DNA of 25,226 bases. Origin: Pelargonium nanum (lineage: Eukaryota > Streptophyta > Magnoliopsida > Geraniales > Geraniaceae). The DNA lies in contig JAYMTF010001227.1 of NCBI GenBank assembly GCA_036897485.1, positions 1 through 25,226 on the forward strand. The letters are read 5' to 3'. The position numbers and the translations under genes are program-made. Below are positions 11,070 through 20,600 of the stretch, piece after piece; the first letter of the stretch is position 1, and the number at the start of each line of letters is the position of its first letter. Below the pieces are notes generated by a model. The model saw nothing but the letters and a program-made list of their open reading frames with translations, searched no databases and was not told where the DNA came from.

Positions 11070-11589
11070 ATGGCTTTGAGGTTGAGTTTGGTTCTTATGA
11101 TGGGCAATATGGCTTGGAGGGTATTTAAAGAATGGCTCTCTTCTTACCTCTTATTGGCACAAGACATTGCTCACTCTGTTCAAACTAATGGGTATGTTTC
11201 ATTTTGTTTTTTTTTTTTAAACTATGGGGTTCCTGAGCAGGCTCGCACTTTTGCGATAGGCGCCTTTAAGCCATTTGACCATACTCAGACTAATCCTCAT
11301 TCGAGGCTTGGTCACAGGGTTAAAGATTTCTCACCTCTCCCTCACAGGTGTGTTGAGTAGGGATCGAACTCAAGAGTTCGTCCCACTCACGCAGCCCCAG
11401 CGTACCAACTGCGCCACACCCAGTGGGTTTTTCATTTTGTTTTCTTCAAATGATCTTTTGACCATTTTTTTGGGTACTAAAAGGGATGTTTGGGTGAATT
11501 TGAATGTTTGTTGGTTTATTTTGTGCAGCCTCATGCCCATGCTGCATACGCCGATGCCGTCGCCTATGCCATTGATTGGACTGGTTTAA
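11070..11589 (+). CDS. Candidate small-peptide ORF B, about 60 aa in two exons, not recognised
   Basis: ATG at 11070. The first exon (11070-11191) encodes MALRLSLVLMMGNMAWRV and then EWLSSYLLLAQDIAHSVQTN, which resembles ORF A. A donor (AATGG|GTATG) at 11192 and an acceptor (TTTGTGCAG) ending at 11528 define a plausible intron. The second exon, 11529-11589, would add a Met/Pro-rich tail of about 20 residues ending LIGLV. The intron contains a SINE (11211-11429). Read through without splicing, the frame enters the SINE. I cannot tell whether splicing happens, and the tail could be artificial. The N-terminal hydrophobic stretch could be a signal peptide or membrane helix. Function is unknown. 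Confidence 0.35.
11197..11443 (-). mobile_element. tRNA-derived SINE with 14-bp target-site duplication
   Basis: The body is 11211-11429, read on the minus strand. Near its 5' end it has a Pol III A box (TGGCGCAGTTGG) and, about 35 bp on, a B box (AGTTCGATCCC), as in plant tRNA-derived SINEs. The 3' end is an A-rich tail, seen as T at 11211-11218. The sequence tttcattttgtttt flanks it exactly at 11197-11210 and 11430-11443. It interrupts what looks like the intron of small ORF B. Length, about 219 bp, fits plant SINEs. The family name is not certain. Confidence 0.88.
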
Positions 11590-12255
11590 GAGGGTGTTCG
11601 AATTTACTTATCTGTCGGTTAAACTAGTGTATACAAAAAAATTGCTCGTTGTTTTTAGTTAGACATGTGATGTATTTAGTATTGCTTCTAAACGATTGAT
11701 GATAAGCAAGGTGGGGAAAAGTTGTAAATTGATTGTAAGAAGACGGAGAAATGGAAGCCTAAGGGCCTTATAATTAGTTGTAAATGACATTTTTACTGTT
11801 TCCGTTTTCATTTTCTAAATTTTTGTTTTGTGTGGAATGTTCGAGAATTTTGAAAACATGTATAGTTGAAACATCTTCCATATATTTATTCAAGTTCAAA
11901 TTGAAACAACAAAAAGTTAAATTAGTAAATAAAAATATTTGTACTTAATAGCATTGAAACTACCATATATACATATTCAACAATGTCACGTGTATCCAAA
12001 GACGAGTAAGCAAACCTAAGTAATTTTTGAAACATCCGTGTCAACCATTAACTACAAATTTGTTTCATGAAAAGACAAAATATACGGAAAAATAAATAAT
12101 AAGAAAATGCAAAATTAAATCACCGGCTAAAAAATTAACAATATTACGAGACAAAACTTATGAAAAAAATATAAAAAACAATGCAAAAGAAACCATTACT
12201 AAATACATAACTGAATGTCTTAATCCATATTTACACATCCTAAAAAGTAGATATT
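11590..12255. other. AT-rich spacer upstream of the SRR1-like promoter
   Basis: AT-rich intergenic sequence. No gene, RNA or repeat was recognised. Confidence 0.5.
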
Positions 12256-12302
12256 GGCCCATTATACATTTAGGCCCAAGTTCTTGTATGGGCCGTGGCC
12301 CA
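12256..12302 (+). promoter_or_regulatory. Site II motif cluster in the SRR1-like promoter
   Basis: Four TGGGCC/GGCCCA motifs occur within about 47 bp: 12256-12261, 12273-12278, 12289-12294 and 12297-12302. The last two form a near-palindrome (TGGGCCGTGGCCCA). They lie about 90-150 bp upstream of the likely first exon. Such clusters are bound by TCP factors in other plant promoters; the role here is inferred. Confidence 0.6.
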
Positions 12303-12389
12303 TTTCATAAACAATCTGCGTTCAATGATTATCACTCACAATTCACAAAACTGAGCTGATTTGTTATTGGCTAATTTTTTCCAGACAAA

Positions 12390-12956
12390 AATTGGGTAGG
12401 CCGAGAGCGCAACCAGCCGCCGCCGCCGCCGGCGCTAATCTCCGTTCACCGACTCGTAAGTTCTGAGTTATATTTCTTTGCGGCTTCTTCCTAGATTTTC
12501 TCTCCGGCCAAACAAGATTTTAGGTTTTTTTTTTTCCTTACAGAATTAGTTTTGAAAGTTATAGGTTTACTGATTCAATTCTTTGAATCCATGAACTGTG
12601 ATAATTAATTGCCTGATCTTAGATGTTATGAAAATTGGTGCCGTTTTTCTTATTCATTTGCCTGAATTTAGGACTTAAATTGAAATTTGAAGTTAAATTT
12701 ACTAGAATCAGAATTTTCAGACTTTTCTATTGAATTGGGATGGTTAGGGTTTGTTCATGCTAATCTGGAGTTCTGTCATAGCTCATAGGCTAAGGCACTG
12801 TCATTGTTTCTATGGAATTCTAATTAGCCAAAAAAAATGTTCAATTTGTTTCTCAGAAGTGGACAGTTATTTTTCTGATTCATGGCAAGCATTGTGAAGC
12901 ATTTGGCCTGATTATTGTTTAGAATTACAATCAATATATATATATATATATATGTA

Positions 12957-12991
<35 letters not shown>

Positions 12992-13072
12992 ATAGTTGAA
13001 TGTTTGTGAGATATATGTGTCCAAGCTCACATAATTTCTTTGTAGTTAGATTTCTTGTTCACCCGAGTTACA
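12390..13072 (+). other. 5' UTR and leader intron of the SRR1-like gene
   Basis: A GC-rich CCG-repeat leader at about 12390-12455 ends at a strong donor (CTC|GTAAGT, intron from 12456). The intron ends at CTTTGTAG (13045), and a short leader continues to ATG 13073. The leader intron carries a microsatellite at 12934-12994. The transcription start is not visible, so the left boundary is approximate. Confidence 0.55.
12934..12994. repeat. Compound (TA)n-(TG)n microsatellite in the SRR1-like leader intron
   Basis: Uninterrupted TA dinucleotides pass into TGTA and then a TG run of about 13 units. Likely length-polymorphic. Confidence 0.95.
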
Positions 13073-13906
13073 ATGGCAGCTTCTGCAAAAACCCTCATTC
13101 CTGATAAATGTGCTCCAAATGAAGAGTGGACAGTTGTTTTACCTCGTCGTGGAAATCGCAGAAGGCACCTTCCTAAGGTCAATGCCTTAAAAGAAGAACT
13201 TGCATGGGCTCCAGTTGATGCTGTAACCGATGCAGATAGAGAATCAAAATTGATGCAGAAGATGAATCTCTGTGTGAAGAAAATTGAGAGTTCTCAATTT
13301 TATCAAACCTTCTTGAATCAAATGGAAACTCCAGAAGTTTTGAATCGTTTTTTAAAAGTTTTGGGTTCTGAATTAAAGATGCCGATGGTAATATATGGTA
13401 TAGGCAGCATTGAGTCATATGAACCTCCACGGTTGCAGCTTGGGCTTGCTGTTTTGATGAAAAGGAAGTTTAGCTGGATTGGGGACATAGAGGTGTTTGA
13501 TCCAATTCTTTCAGCTACAGAATCCCGTGTTTTGGAAGCCCTTGGTTGTTCCGTCATGTCAATAAACGAGCACGGGCGGAGATGTGCTCTAAAGCCAACA
13601 CTTTTCTACATGCCACACTGTGAAGCTGAGTTGTATGACAATCTCTTACAGGCAAATTGGACAGTAGACATGCTGAACAATATAGTACTTTTGGGGAACA
13701 GCTTTGGTACATACGAACAGTATGTCGACGAGTTTAAGAACTCAGCAGTTTTTGATTCTGCTAGGTATATTGTTGCTGTTCGAGAATTTACATACGAGTA
13801 TCCGATTGACACAGTTGTAGATGATTATTTTGGCGCTTTTCACGATTCAAGCTGGCATTTCATCAACCCTGCCCCTGAGACAAAGCTGCAGCAAGTAAAA
13901 ACTTGA
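13073..13906 (+). CDS. SRR1: SRR1-like protein (SENSITIVITY TO RED LIGHT REDUCED 1), 277 aa
   Basis: A single coding exon with ATG 13073 and TGA 13904-13906. An earlier in-frame start at 13055 is TTG, so 13073 is chosen. The protein opens with a basic segment (EEWTVVLPRRGNRRRHLPK), like plant SRR1. The SRR1 domain runs from about residue 100 to 250, with the conserved VIYGIGSIESYEPPRLQL, FDPILSATE, LKPTLFYMPHCEAELYDNLL and NIVLLGNSF blocks. Length matches Arabidopsis SRR1 (about 275 aa). In Arabidopsis, SRR1 is a nuclear and cytoplasmic regulator that acts in phytochrome B signalling, circadian period and flowering time; biochemical activity is not known. No truncation or frameshift is seen. 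Regulation by the upstream site II cluster and the leader intron is plausible. Confidence 0.95.
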   Translation: MAASAKTLIPDKCAPNEEWTVVLPRRGNRRRHLPKVNALKEELAWAPVDAVTDADRESKLMQKMNLCVKKIESSQFYQTFLNQMETPEVLNRFLKVLGSELKMPMVIYGIGSIESYEPPRLQLGLAVLMKRKFSWIGDIEVFDPILSATESRVLEALGCSVMSINEHGRRCALKPTLFYMPHCEAELYDNLLQANWTVDMLNNIVLLGNSFGTYEQYVDEFKNSAVFDSARYIVAVREFTYEYPIDTVVDDYFGAFHDSSWHFINPAPETKLQQVKT

Positions 13907-15355
13907 TTGTTTGGAAATTAGTTGCTGAGTTTCATTGTATTGTTTCTGTATTACTATTGTCGTATCATTTGTTTGGACAATTGTGCCCAGATTCAAGAAT
14001 AAATCCTATATTGTTCTCTAATTGTTTTGTTAACATTATACTAATATATGAATCTTTGAGGCCAAATTTGAAAATCTATGCTTTTTGGGACTTGACTTGA
14101 ACTCAAAGAAAAGGAGCAACATACATCAATCTCTATTTAGGTGTTAAGTTCGTCACCTAAATATTGACGTTGTATTATTTCAACCAACATATTGACGTTG
14201 CAATTTCAACTCTACTGATTGTTTTATTATGACAATTAAAAAATAAAAATAAATTTTTTATCAGTATATTTTTATGGACATAATTCAATTGCATATAGTT
14301 GTTATATTTTCAAATATAAATGTGAAGAATTTAAAATTAGAACAACAGCACATCAAGAACCATGTCACTTCCAAGTTCCAATCATGGAGCTGATAATTGT
14401 AATGGGTCCTTTTATAATTTTGAAAATCAGATCAGTGCACGACGTCGTTTCCCTCTTGAAGTCACAGGTTGAATACAACAAAAATGTCAAATTCAAACAA
14501 ACAGATAAAGAGAGCGGGCGGTGGAAGACGGTGACCTTTTTCAAACCCACCTTTTTCTCATTTTCGTTTTTATATACTTATTAAAATTAAACCATCACCC
14601 ACTAATAAATAATTATTATCCATTATTCTCCCCCAATATCACCATATATTTCTATGATTTATTATATTATAATTCTACTTGCGCCTCAAATATGTCAGAA
14701 GAGGCTGGTGCAACTCGTTATTATCGTTGTTTAATGAGTTTTATAGATTTAAATATGCGATTTTTTTGAACGCTTTTATATAGAAAGAGCACAATTAAAT
14801 AAAGATGTTTGCATCACACAAGAATTCACATCTAATGTGAAAATGATTGAATCCAGCTAAGTAGAGTACAATCGTCATCTAATAATTATGCAATATATTA
14901 TAATTTTTTGCACGATCTAGTTTTGAAAATAATTCAATATATTATAATTTCCGGATCAATAAGTATCAGTTTTCAGAGCTTGCGATTATTGTTACTAACA
15001 ATCTGTTAACGGAAATTAAATTCAAAAGATGTAATATTCATGTGTTTGGCTTATCAAAAAATATTTATGTGTTTGATTTTAACATATAGAGCAATTATGT
15101 GTCAAAACGTAAATGTGAATAAATAACAATAAATAAGAGTCTTTTAAAAAAAAACAATAAATAAGAGGAAAATAAGTTTCCTTGCAAAGAAGGTAACGTA
15201 AAAGGCCAAAGACATCCTGTTTTGCTTTTGCAAAAGAAACTCCTCAAAGGCTCAAACAGACAAACAAAAACCAGAATTTTGCTATATTTTGCTGTCAATA
15301 CCAAATACATTACCTCTCTTTTTTCAATATTCACAAAAATAGCCTCTCCATACTC
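13907..15355. other. Spacer between SRR1-like and glutaredoxin-like genes
   Basis: The SRR1-like 3' UTR lies at the left and the glutaredoxin-like promoter at the right, with AT-rich DNA between. Short direct repeats are visible: atattgacgttg at about 14160 and 14190, and caatatattataattt at about 14891 and 14936. Short open frames here lack any recognisable domain or support. Confidence 0.5.
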
Positions 15356-15395
15356 CTCCGCCGCCACCGCCACCACCGCCACCACCACCACCACC
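15356..15395. repeat. CCG/CCA trinucleotide repeat in the glutaredoxin-like upstream region
   Basis: About 13 imperfect CCR triplets, about 240 bp before the start codon, in the probable leader or core promoter. Confidence 0.9.
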
Positions 15396-15568
15396 TGATA
15401 ATTCGATACCCTTTAGCTAGCTGATAGGAAAACCCTAAACCTCGAAATTTTCTTATAGAAAAAATACAATCTTTTTATCTTGAAAAAAAAGGAATCTTTT
15501 TGTTGTTGCATTTCTCTTTCCTGATTGTTTATCCATACAATTCCGGTTCTGGTATTTGATTAATCCGG

Positions 15569-15589
15569 TCAAGATCGTCTCGATCTTGA
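15569..15589 (+). promoter_or_regulatory. Perfect 9-bp hairpin in the 5' UTR of the glutaredoxin-like gene
   Basis: TCAAGATCG (15569-15577), loop TCT, then CGATCTTGA (15581-15589) form a perfect stem, 43 nt before the ATG at 15633. It would fold in the leader RNA if transcription starts upstream. A regulatory role is speculative. Confidence 0.45.
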
Positions 15590-15632
15590 TCTTCATTGGA
15601 GGATAATTTCGAATCAAATTCATTGGTCCGCG

Positions 15633-16412
15633 ATGTCGAACTTCGAGGAAAAATATGAATTCGCCGGGAAGAGCAAGTCCGCTTCGTTCAATCGCTCAAT
15701 CACGCTACACGCCGGCGCGGCCCCAAAACCCTACCACCCGCCGGCCCTCGATCGCTCCGGGACCGTGAAAAAGATCGACGATTTGGCGGACGATACGATC
15801 AAAGGGAAGGTGCAGAAGCTCCGCAGCATGTTCGAAGCCCACAAGGACGCGAATTCGGGCCGCGACGATTCGCTGGCGCGGCTAAAATCCATGAAATCGA
15901 TGGGTCAAGAGCGCGCGCCGTCGGTTCCCCGACGGAGCTCGACGATTCGGTTGCCGGGAACGGAAGACCGGATCGTCGTGTTCTTGACGAGCTTACACGG
16001 AATCCGGCGGACGTACGACGATTGCTACGCCGTACGGATGATATTTAGAGGATTTAGGGTTTGGGTCGATGAGCGTGACATTTCCATGGACTCGGCCTAT
16101 AAAAAAGAGTTGCAGAGTGTGTTGCAAATGAAAAATGTGAGCTTGCCACAAGTGTTCATCAAAGGGAGGTATATAGGAGGAGCTGAAGTGGTCAAGCAGC
16201 TCTTCGAAACCAGCGAATTGGGTAAACTTCTCGAAGGGCTTCCTGTCCGGAAACCCGGGGTTGTTTGCAATGGCTGCGGGGATATAAGGTTCGTACCGTG
16301 CCAAAATTGCAGTGGGAGTAGGAAAATATTTGATGAAGACGAAGGCTTGCTCAAGAGGTGCTTCGTTTGCAATGAGAACGGATTGAATCGGTGCCCGGAT
16401 TGCTGTTCTTAA
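15633..16412 (+). CDS. Glutaredoxin-like protein with C-terminal four-CxxC zinc module (At5g39865 / At3g28850 type), 259 aa
   Basis: Single exon, ATG 15633 to TAA 16410-16412. After a Ser/basic N-terminal region of about 110 residues comes a glutaredoxin fold at about 112-205: RIVVFLTSLHGIRRTYDDC (strand 1 and the redox loop), VDERDISMDSAYKKEL, then LPQVFIKGRYIGGAE with the cis-Pro and GG glutathione-site signature. The usual CPYC/CGFS loop is absent; the equivalent segment has a single Cys at 131. The C-terminus has four CxxC pairs (Cys 212/215, 223/226, 243/246, 254/257), a DnaJ-like zinc module. This layout is typical of the plant family, which lacks an established enzyme role, so thiol reductase activity should not be assumed. 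The first 350 nt are much more GC-rich than the rest of the gene or its flanks, as in many intronless plant genes. Confidence 0.92.
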   Translation: MSNFEEKYEFAGKSKSASFNRSITLHAGAAPKPYHPPALDRSGTVKKIDDLADDTIKGKVQKLRSMFEAHKDANSGRDDSLARLKSMKSMGQERAPSVPRRSSTIRLPGTEDRIVVFLTSLHGIRRTYDDCYAVRMIFRGFRVWVDERDISMDSAYKKELQSVLQMKNVSLPQVFIKGRYIGGAEVVKQLFETSELGKLLEGLPVRKPGVVCNGCGDIRFVPCQNCSGSRKIFDEDEGLLKRCFVCNENGLNRCPDCCS

Positions 16413-17666
16413 TCTTGCCTCAACACTCCGAATTGGCTCATTGGTGTGTATGTATTTTAGATGCCTTTTGATAAGTAATTTACTCAAGGAGTCTATTTGG
16501 TATTGCATTGAGTCTATGCTTATGGTTTGGGATCCAATTCAAGTCTTTAACTTGGAGATAGATGGGTTCTTTTGGATCATCAGTTGGATATGAACAGCAT
16601 TATGAAATAATAGTGTATTTAATGAAGAAAAAACAATCAAAATTGTTTGATATTTTGATTGAATGTAACACCACAGGAGAATGTCTCTCTGATGTGGGGA
16701 TGTAAATATTTAGTATAATCATTTTACCCAAGCAAAGAGCTTGCTAGTGCTGGGAATTGTGTATGGTGATGAGCTTATGGCTTGAAATCTCGTGGTTAAA
16801 CGCAGTGTAGAATACAAATAAATATTTTGTACATTTCGTGTTGGCTTGTATATTTACTTTCGATGTTGTATTGCATTTCATTTCCAATTGCATGCGACCG
16901 GTAGAAGGAATTTGAGTTTTTACTGATATTATGCTGCAATGGATTTGTTTAGATTGGAAATCAGGTAATAGCTGTTTTAGTCTATGATTGGTAGCACTAC
17001 TTGCTCTTGCAAAGAGCACTAATAGATGCATAATTGGTGTTTTGCTCAATTTGGGCATGCATTTCAAATTAGGTTTGAATCTGTTTTGATCCTTTGTAAA
17101 TGTTTATAATATATCTTCTTCCAGTTATACAAACAAATTACTACAGAAGACTTTTTGAAACAATTCCAAGTAAAGTTGGCAAACAAGGCCTAAAGAGACC
17201 ATTTTAAAAACAATTTCTGTAAAACATAGAACATACATCTGTTTGAGATCTTGCTGTTAGGTTGATGAGTCTGTAATTTTGGGTTTTCAAGATGGCTCCA
17301 GCTGTTGACAAATAATTTTATTTTTTAAAAGAGATGGCTCCAGCTTAGCTGAATATCTTTAGATACATTCATCTGCAGCTTTGGTAGTGTTCTTCATATA
17401 CTTGAAACTATGTTAATGAAATAAGTCACAATGAAAGGTTCCAGCAGACAAGAAGTTCTGAAGATATATCAAAAAGTAGAATGCTACAGTTTCTTCAAGT
17501 AACTAGCAAACTGTACAATACGGATTGGCCTTATTGCGTCGCGGCCATGCTAAACTTGGCAATCTCGTTCCTTCCTGTGCTCGCCCAGAGCTCAGAGAGA
17601 TCCTGTAATGAAAGCTTTGCAGTATCAAACTTGCCTTGTATTTTTCTACACATTTTGTTTTGCTCG
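16413..17666. other. Convergent 3' UTR / spacer between the glutaredoxin-like and ArfGAP genes
   Basis: Tail-to-tail spacer. The motif gatggctccagct is repeated at about 17291 and 17333. No gene or RNA was recognised. Confidence 0.55.
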
Positions 17667-20600
17667 CTATTGAGTGAGTGGAACACATTCCAGTTCGATC
17701 TCTAACACACCCCTCTCAACATTTTGCAGCTTGAGAGAGACTTCCTGCTTTACCATCCCATCTGCCGTGGTGATAACACTATCTTTTACCAGGGTATTGT
17801 CTTTGCTTGCCATCCATTTCCCGAGCTGTGTTGATTGATCTATTGAGGACTTCTCGAAGGCTTTGGCAGCAGATACCAGAGGATGTATGTCTATCTCAGC
17901 CTCTCCCATAAAATCGTCCGTTGAGAATGTATCCTTGTCATACACAAGCTGCAAATGAGCATCCAAATAGAAGCTTGTTAGCGTTTCTGTCCTTATTGGC
18001 ATATCATAATTGATCAAATTGGATTCAGTTGACAGTTGCATGCTTATAAGATATGCATACAAGTAAAACCAAGACTACTCTTAGCAAGAATCCATCATGT
18101 CAATAATTGTGCAGGCAAAATAAGGCTTCAGCCACACATAAGCGGGCATGACAAAATGGGAAGTCGACATATTTTGAACCCTCAAGAAAGCTTATTCAAA
18201 CTAAAAGGTTCACTTGTTATGGGTGTTAACATTTGAAAAAGTGGGTCATAATTATGGTTGCAGACAGGCTATATAGCATTTTTTTTAATTTTGCACAAGA
18301 TAATCAGCACTTACAAACAACAACAACAACCAAGCTATTTCCCAAACAATGCTGGGGTTGGCTACCTATATCCTTTAGTAAAACTCCATGTAATCCTCTA
18401 AACTTGAAGAGGTAAAATGATATGTACCTTTGGCACGAAATAAGAAATGTGAACTCATGACCAATTGCATAGAAGAGTACTATCACAATAGGCTATATCT
18501 GACATGAAATACAAGAGGTGCAGATGTGCTATGTGAAGTGCACAGGTATTGTAACGTGTGTTTCCATAATTTGGTTTCCTATTAGAATCTTGAATAAAAG
18601 TTCCAACTTACCACTTTTAGTGGTGGAATGTTTTCAGGGATGGACAGCATAAGACTTTCATTCCAGACAGGATTCAGGTTGTTCTTTATGACTCGTGTCC
18701 TCACTGTCTGCAACAAGAATTAATCAACGCAGTTGAATCCATGTCTCTCCTCTTTCATATGATTATAATAATGATTCTTTCTGTGAAGATATCAAAGATT
18801 TTCTGAGAAGAGGGTTACCTGGTTACCCAATGCTAGGATGACATATGGGTCACTGCTCATCATGTCCCGGATGGCGAGGTTGGTGCCTTTGACAACATTG
18901 ACCTTTATTAATCCAACAAATTCAACCATACCTACCTATGAACAGTACATTGGAAGCAATGAGATTCAATAAACATATTTAAATGAAAATCAACTAAGAC
19001 GCAAAGTTTTTATACTCTGCATTTACTGGTTGTATCCAAATTATAATATTGTACTGTTGCTGATTCATTTTTTATTGAGTGTATTATTTGCCTGCAAGAT
19101 GATGAATCCATGTCCAATGCATATGCATACGCTGTATTCCCACATCTTCTTTGACATATTATAGATAATTTTGAGCTAGAAAGTATAAAACAATAATTAT
19201 AGAAATAAACCAGATTTAAATACTGTAGAAGTTTTGATAAGTATTGTAGTCTGTGGTCTAGTTGGAACAAGAACTTCACAGATATACATTTTTTTTTCTC
19301 TTCAACTAAGCAATAGGATAAAGCAAATAAGATTAACTGTAAAAAAATTTAACACATGCTCATTTAATACCTGAAATGAAGCAGTATTTCTCAAACTAAA
19401 TATCATTACCGTAGAATTACTCTTCTTAGCGCCCTTGTGCTCAGCATCTTTTCTACCCCAGCTATTACGAAATGCAAGTCCAATGCGATGCTTGGTAGAT
19501 TGTTTGTCATTTGATTTCTTATCTTGGGTAGAGTTATTGCTCTGGGTGGATGATGCATTTCTATTAGGAGCTGGGAAGGGGCAGGCAATCGGTTCGTCCG
19601 GAAATATAAACTGTAGCTGCTCATATTTTTTCCTGAGTGTTCAAAAAGAAGACCTCTAATTTGAAATTACATGTCTGGTGAAAATTGTAGCAACTTATAT
19701 CTGATATGAGTGATAAAAAAATAGATCTCTGGTTTTGGATGGCATAGGCTACTTTTATATAGGCAAGTACAATACTAGCATTACCTAATGAAATCAATGC
19801 GCTCCTCATTAGAGGAATCTGGCTTTGGCTTCTTTACTTTATCTGGAATGTTAGCCTCATACTTCATGTTTGCAACGTTGTTTCCACCCATTTCCTCAAA
19901 CATATCAACTTGTTCATCTGACCATTCGTCAAGCTTTGCTGATAAAACCTGCACCATAATTTAAGATGAAAATAGAAAAATCAAGTACAAATCCTAAGAT
20001 GAATAAAATGTATGAATCTCATTTAACAAACAAATATTAAGACTAAATCTTGAGATCAGAATCAGCTAAAAGACAACATTGGAGCACAAATTATTTTGCT
20101 TGTGAATATTTTGTAGTGTTTATCCATATGGTTGTCAAATATCACGAAGCGCGATAAGATTCACGATTTGGAGCCAAAATCAAGTTTGTATCTTTGGAGG
20201 GCTTGAATCTTACCTGAATTGCGATTCACAATACGATTCACGGTTTGGAGCTAAGAAGATACAAAATCACGTTTGTATCTTTGTTTTCTTCTTCTGTTTT
20301 TTCCTATTTTTGCCAAGAAGACAAAACAGTTTTGATTTGCTATATAACCTCTTGAGTATTGAGGCCTAATATAACTTACAATCTTAACTTCTTCTTTGTT
20401 CTGTGGTGGCGGCGATCTGAACGGACGTCTTCTTTGCGGTGGTGAAGATGGTAGTGGGAATGGGGACGAGGAAAAAGAAATGGTGACGTTGGATGATACG
20501 GATGATAGCGATTGTGACATTAATCTTGAAAATGGTGTCTAGAAAATTTGGATGCAAAAGATGACTTTTATAATTTTGTTTGAAGTATTTTGGACTCATT

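Noticed and set aside
11376-11427. A tRNA gene on minus, suggested by A and B boxes near 11380-11420
   Set aside because: The boxes belong to a SINE head: there is no proper cloverleaf, and the flanking 14-bp duplication shows retroposition.
12934-12994. The TA/TG run as an origin or regulatory switch
   Set aside because: It is an ordinary microsatellite in a leader intron, with nothing to suggest a special role.
15993-16508. A 171-residue minus-strand open frame opposite the glutaredoxin-like gene
   Set aside because: It is antisense to a well-conserved coding sequence, and no family match or promoter supports it.
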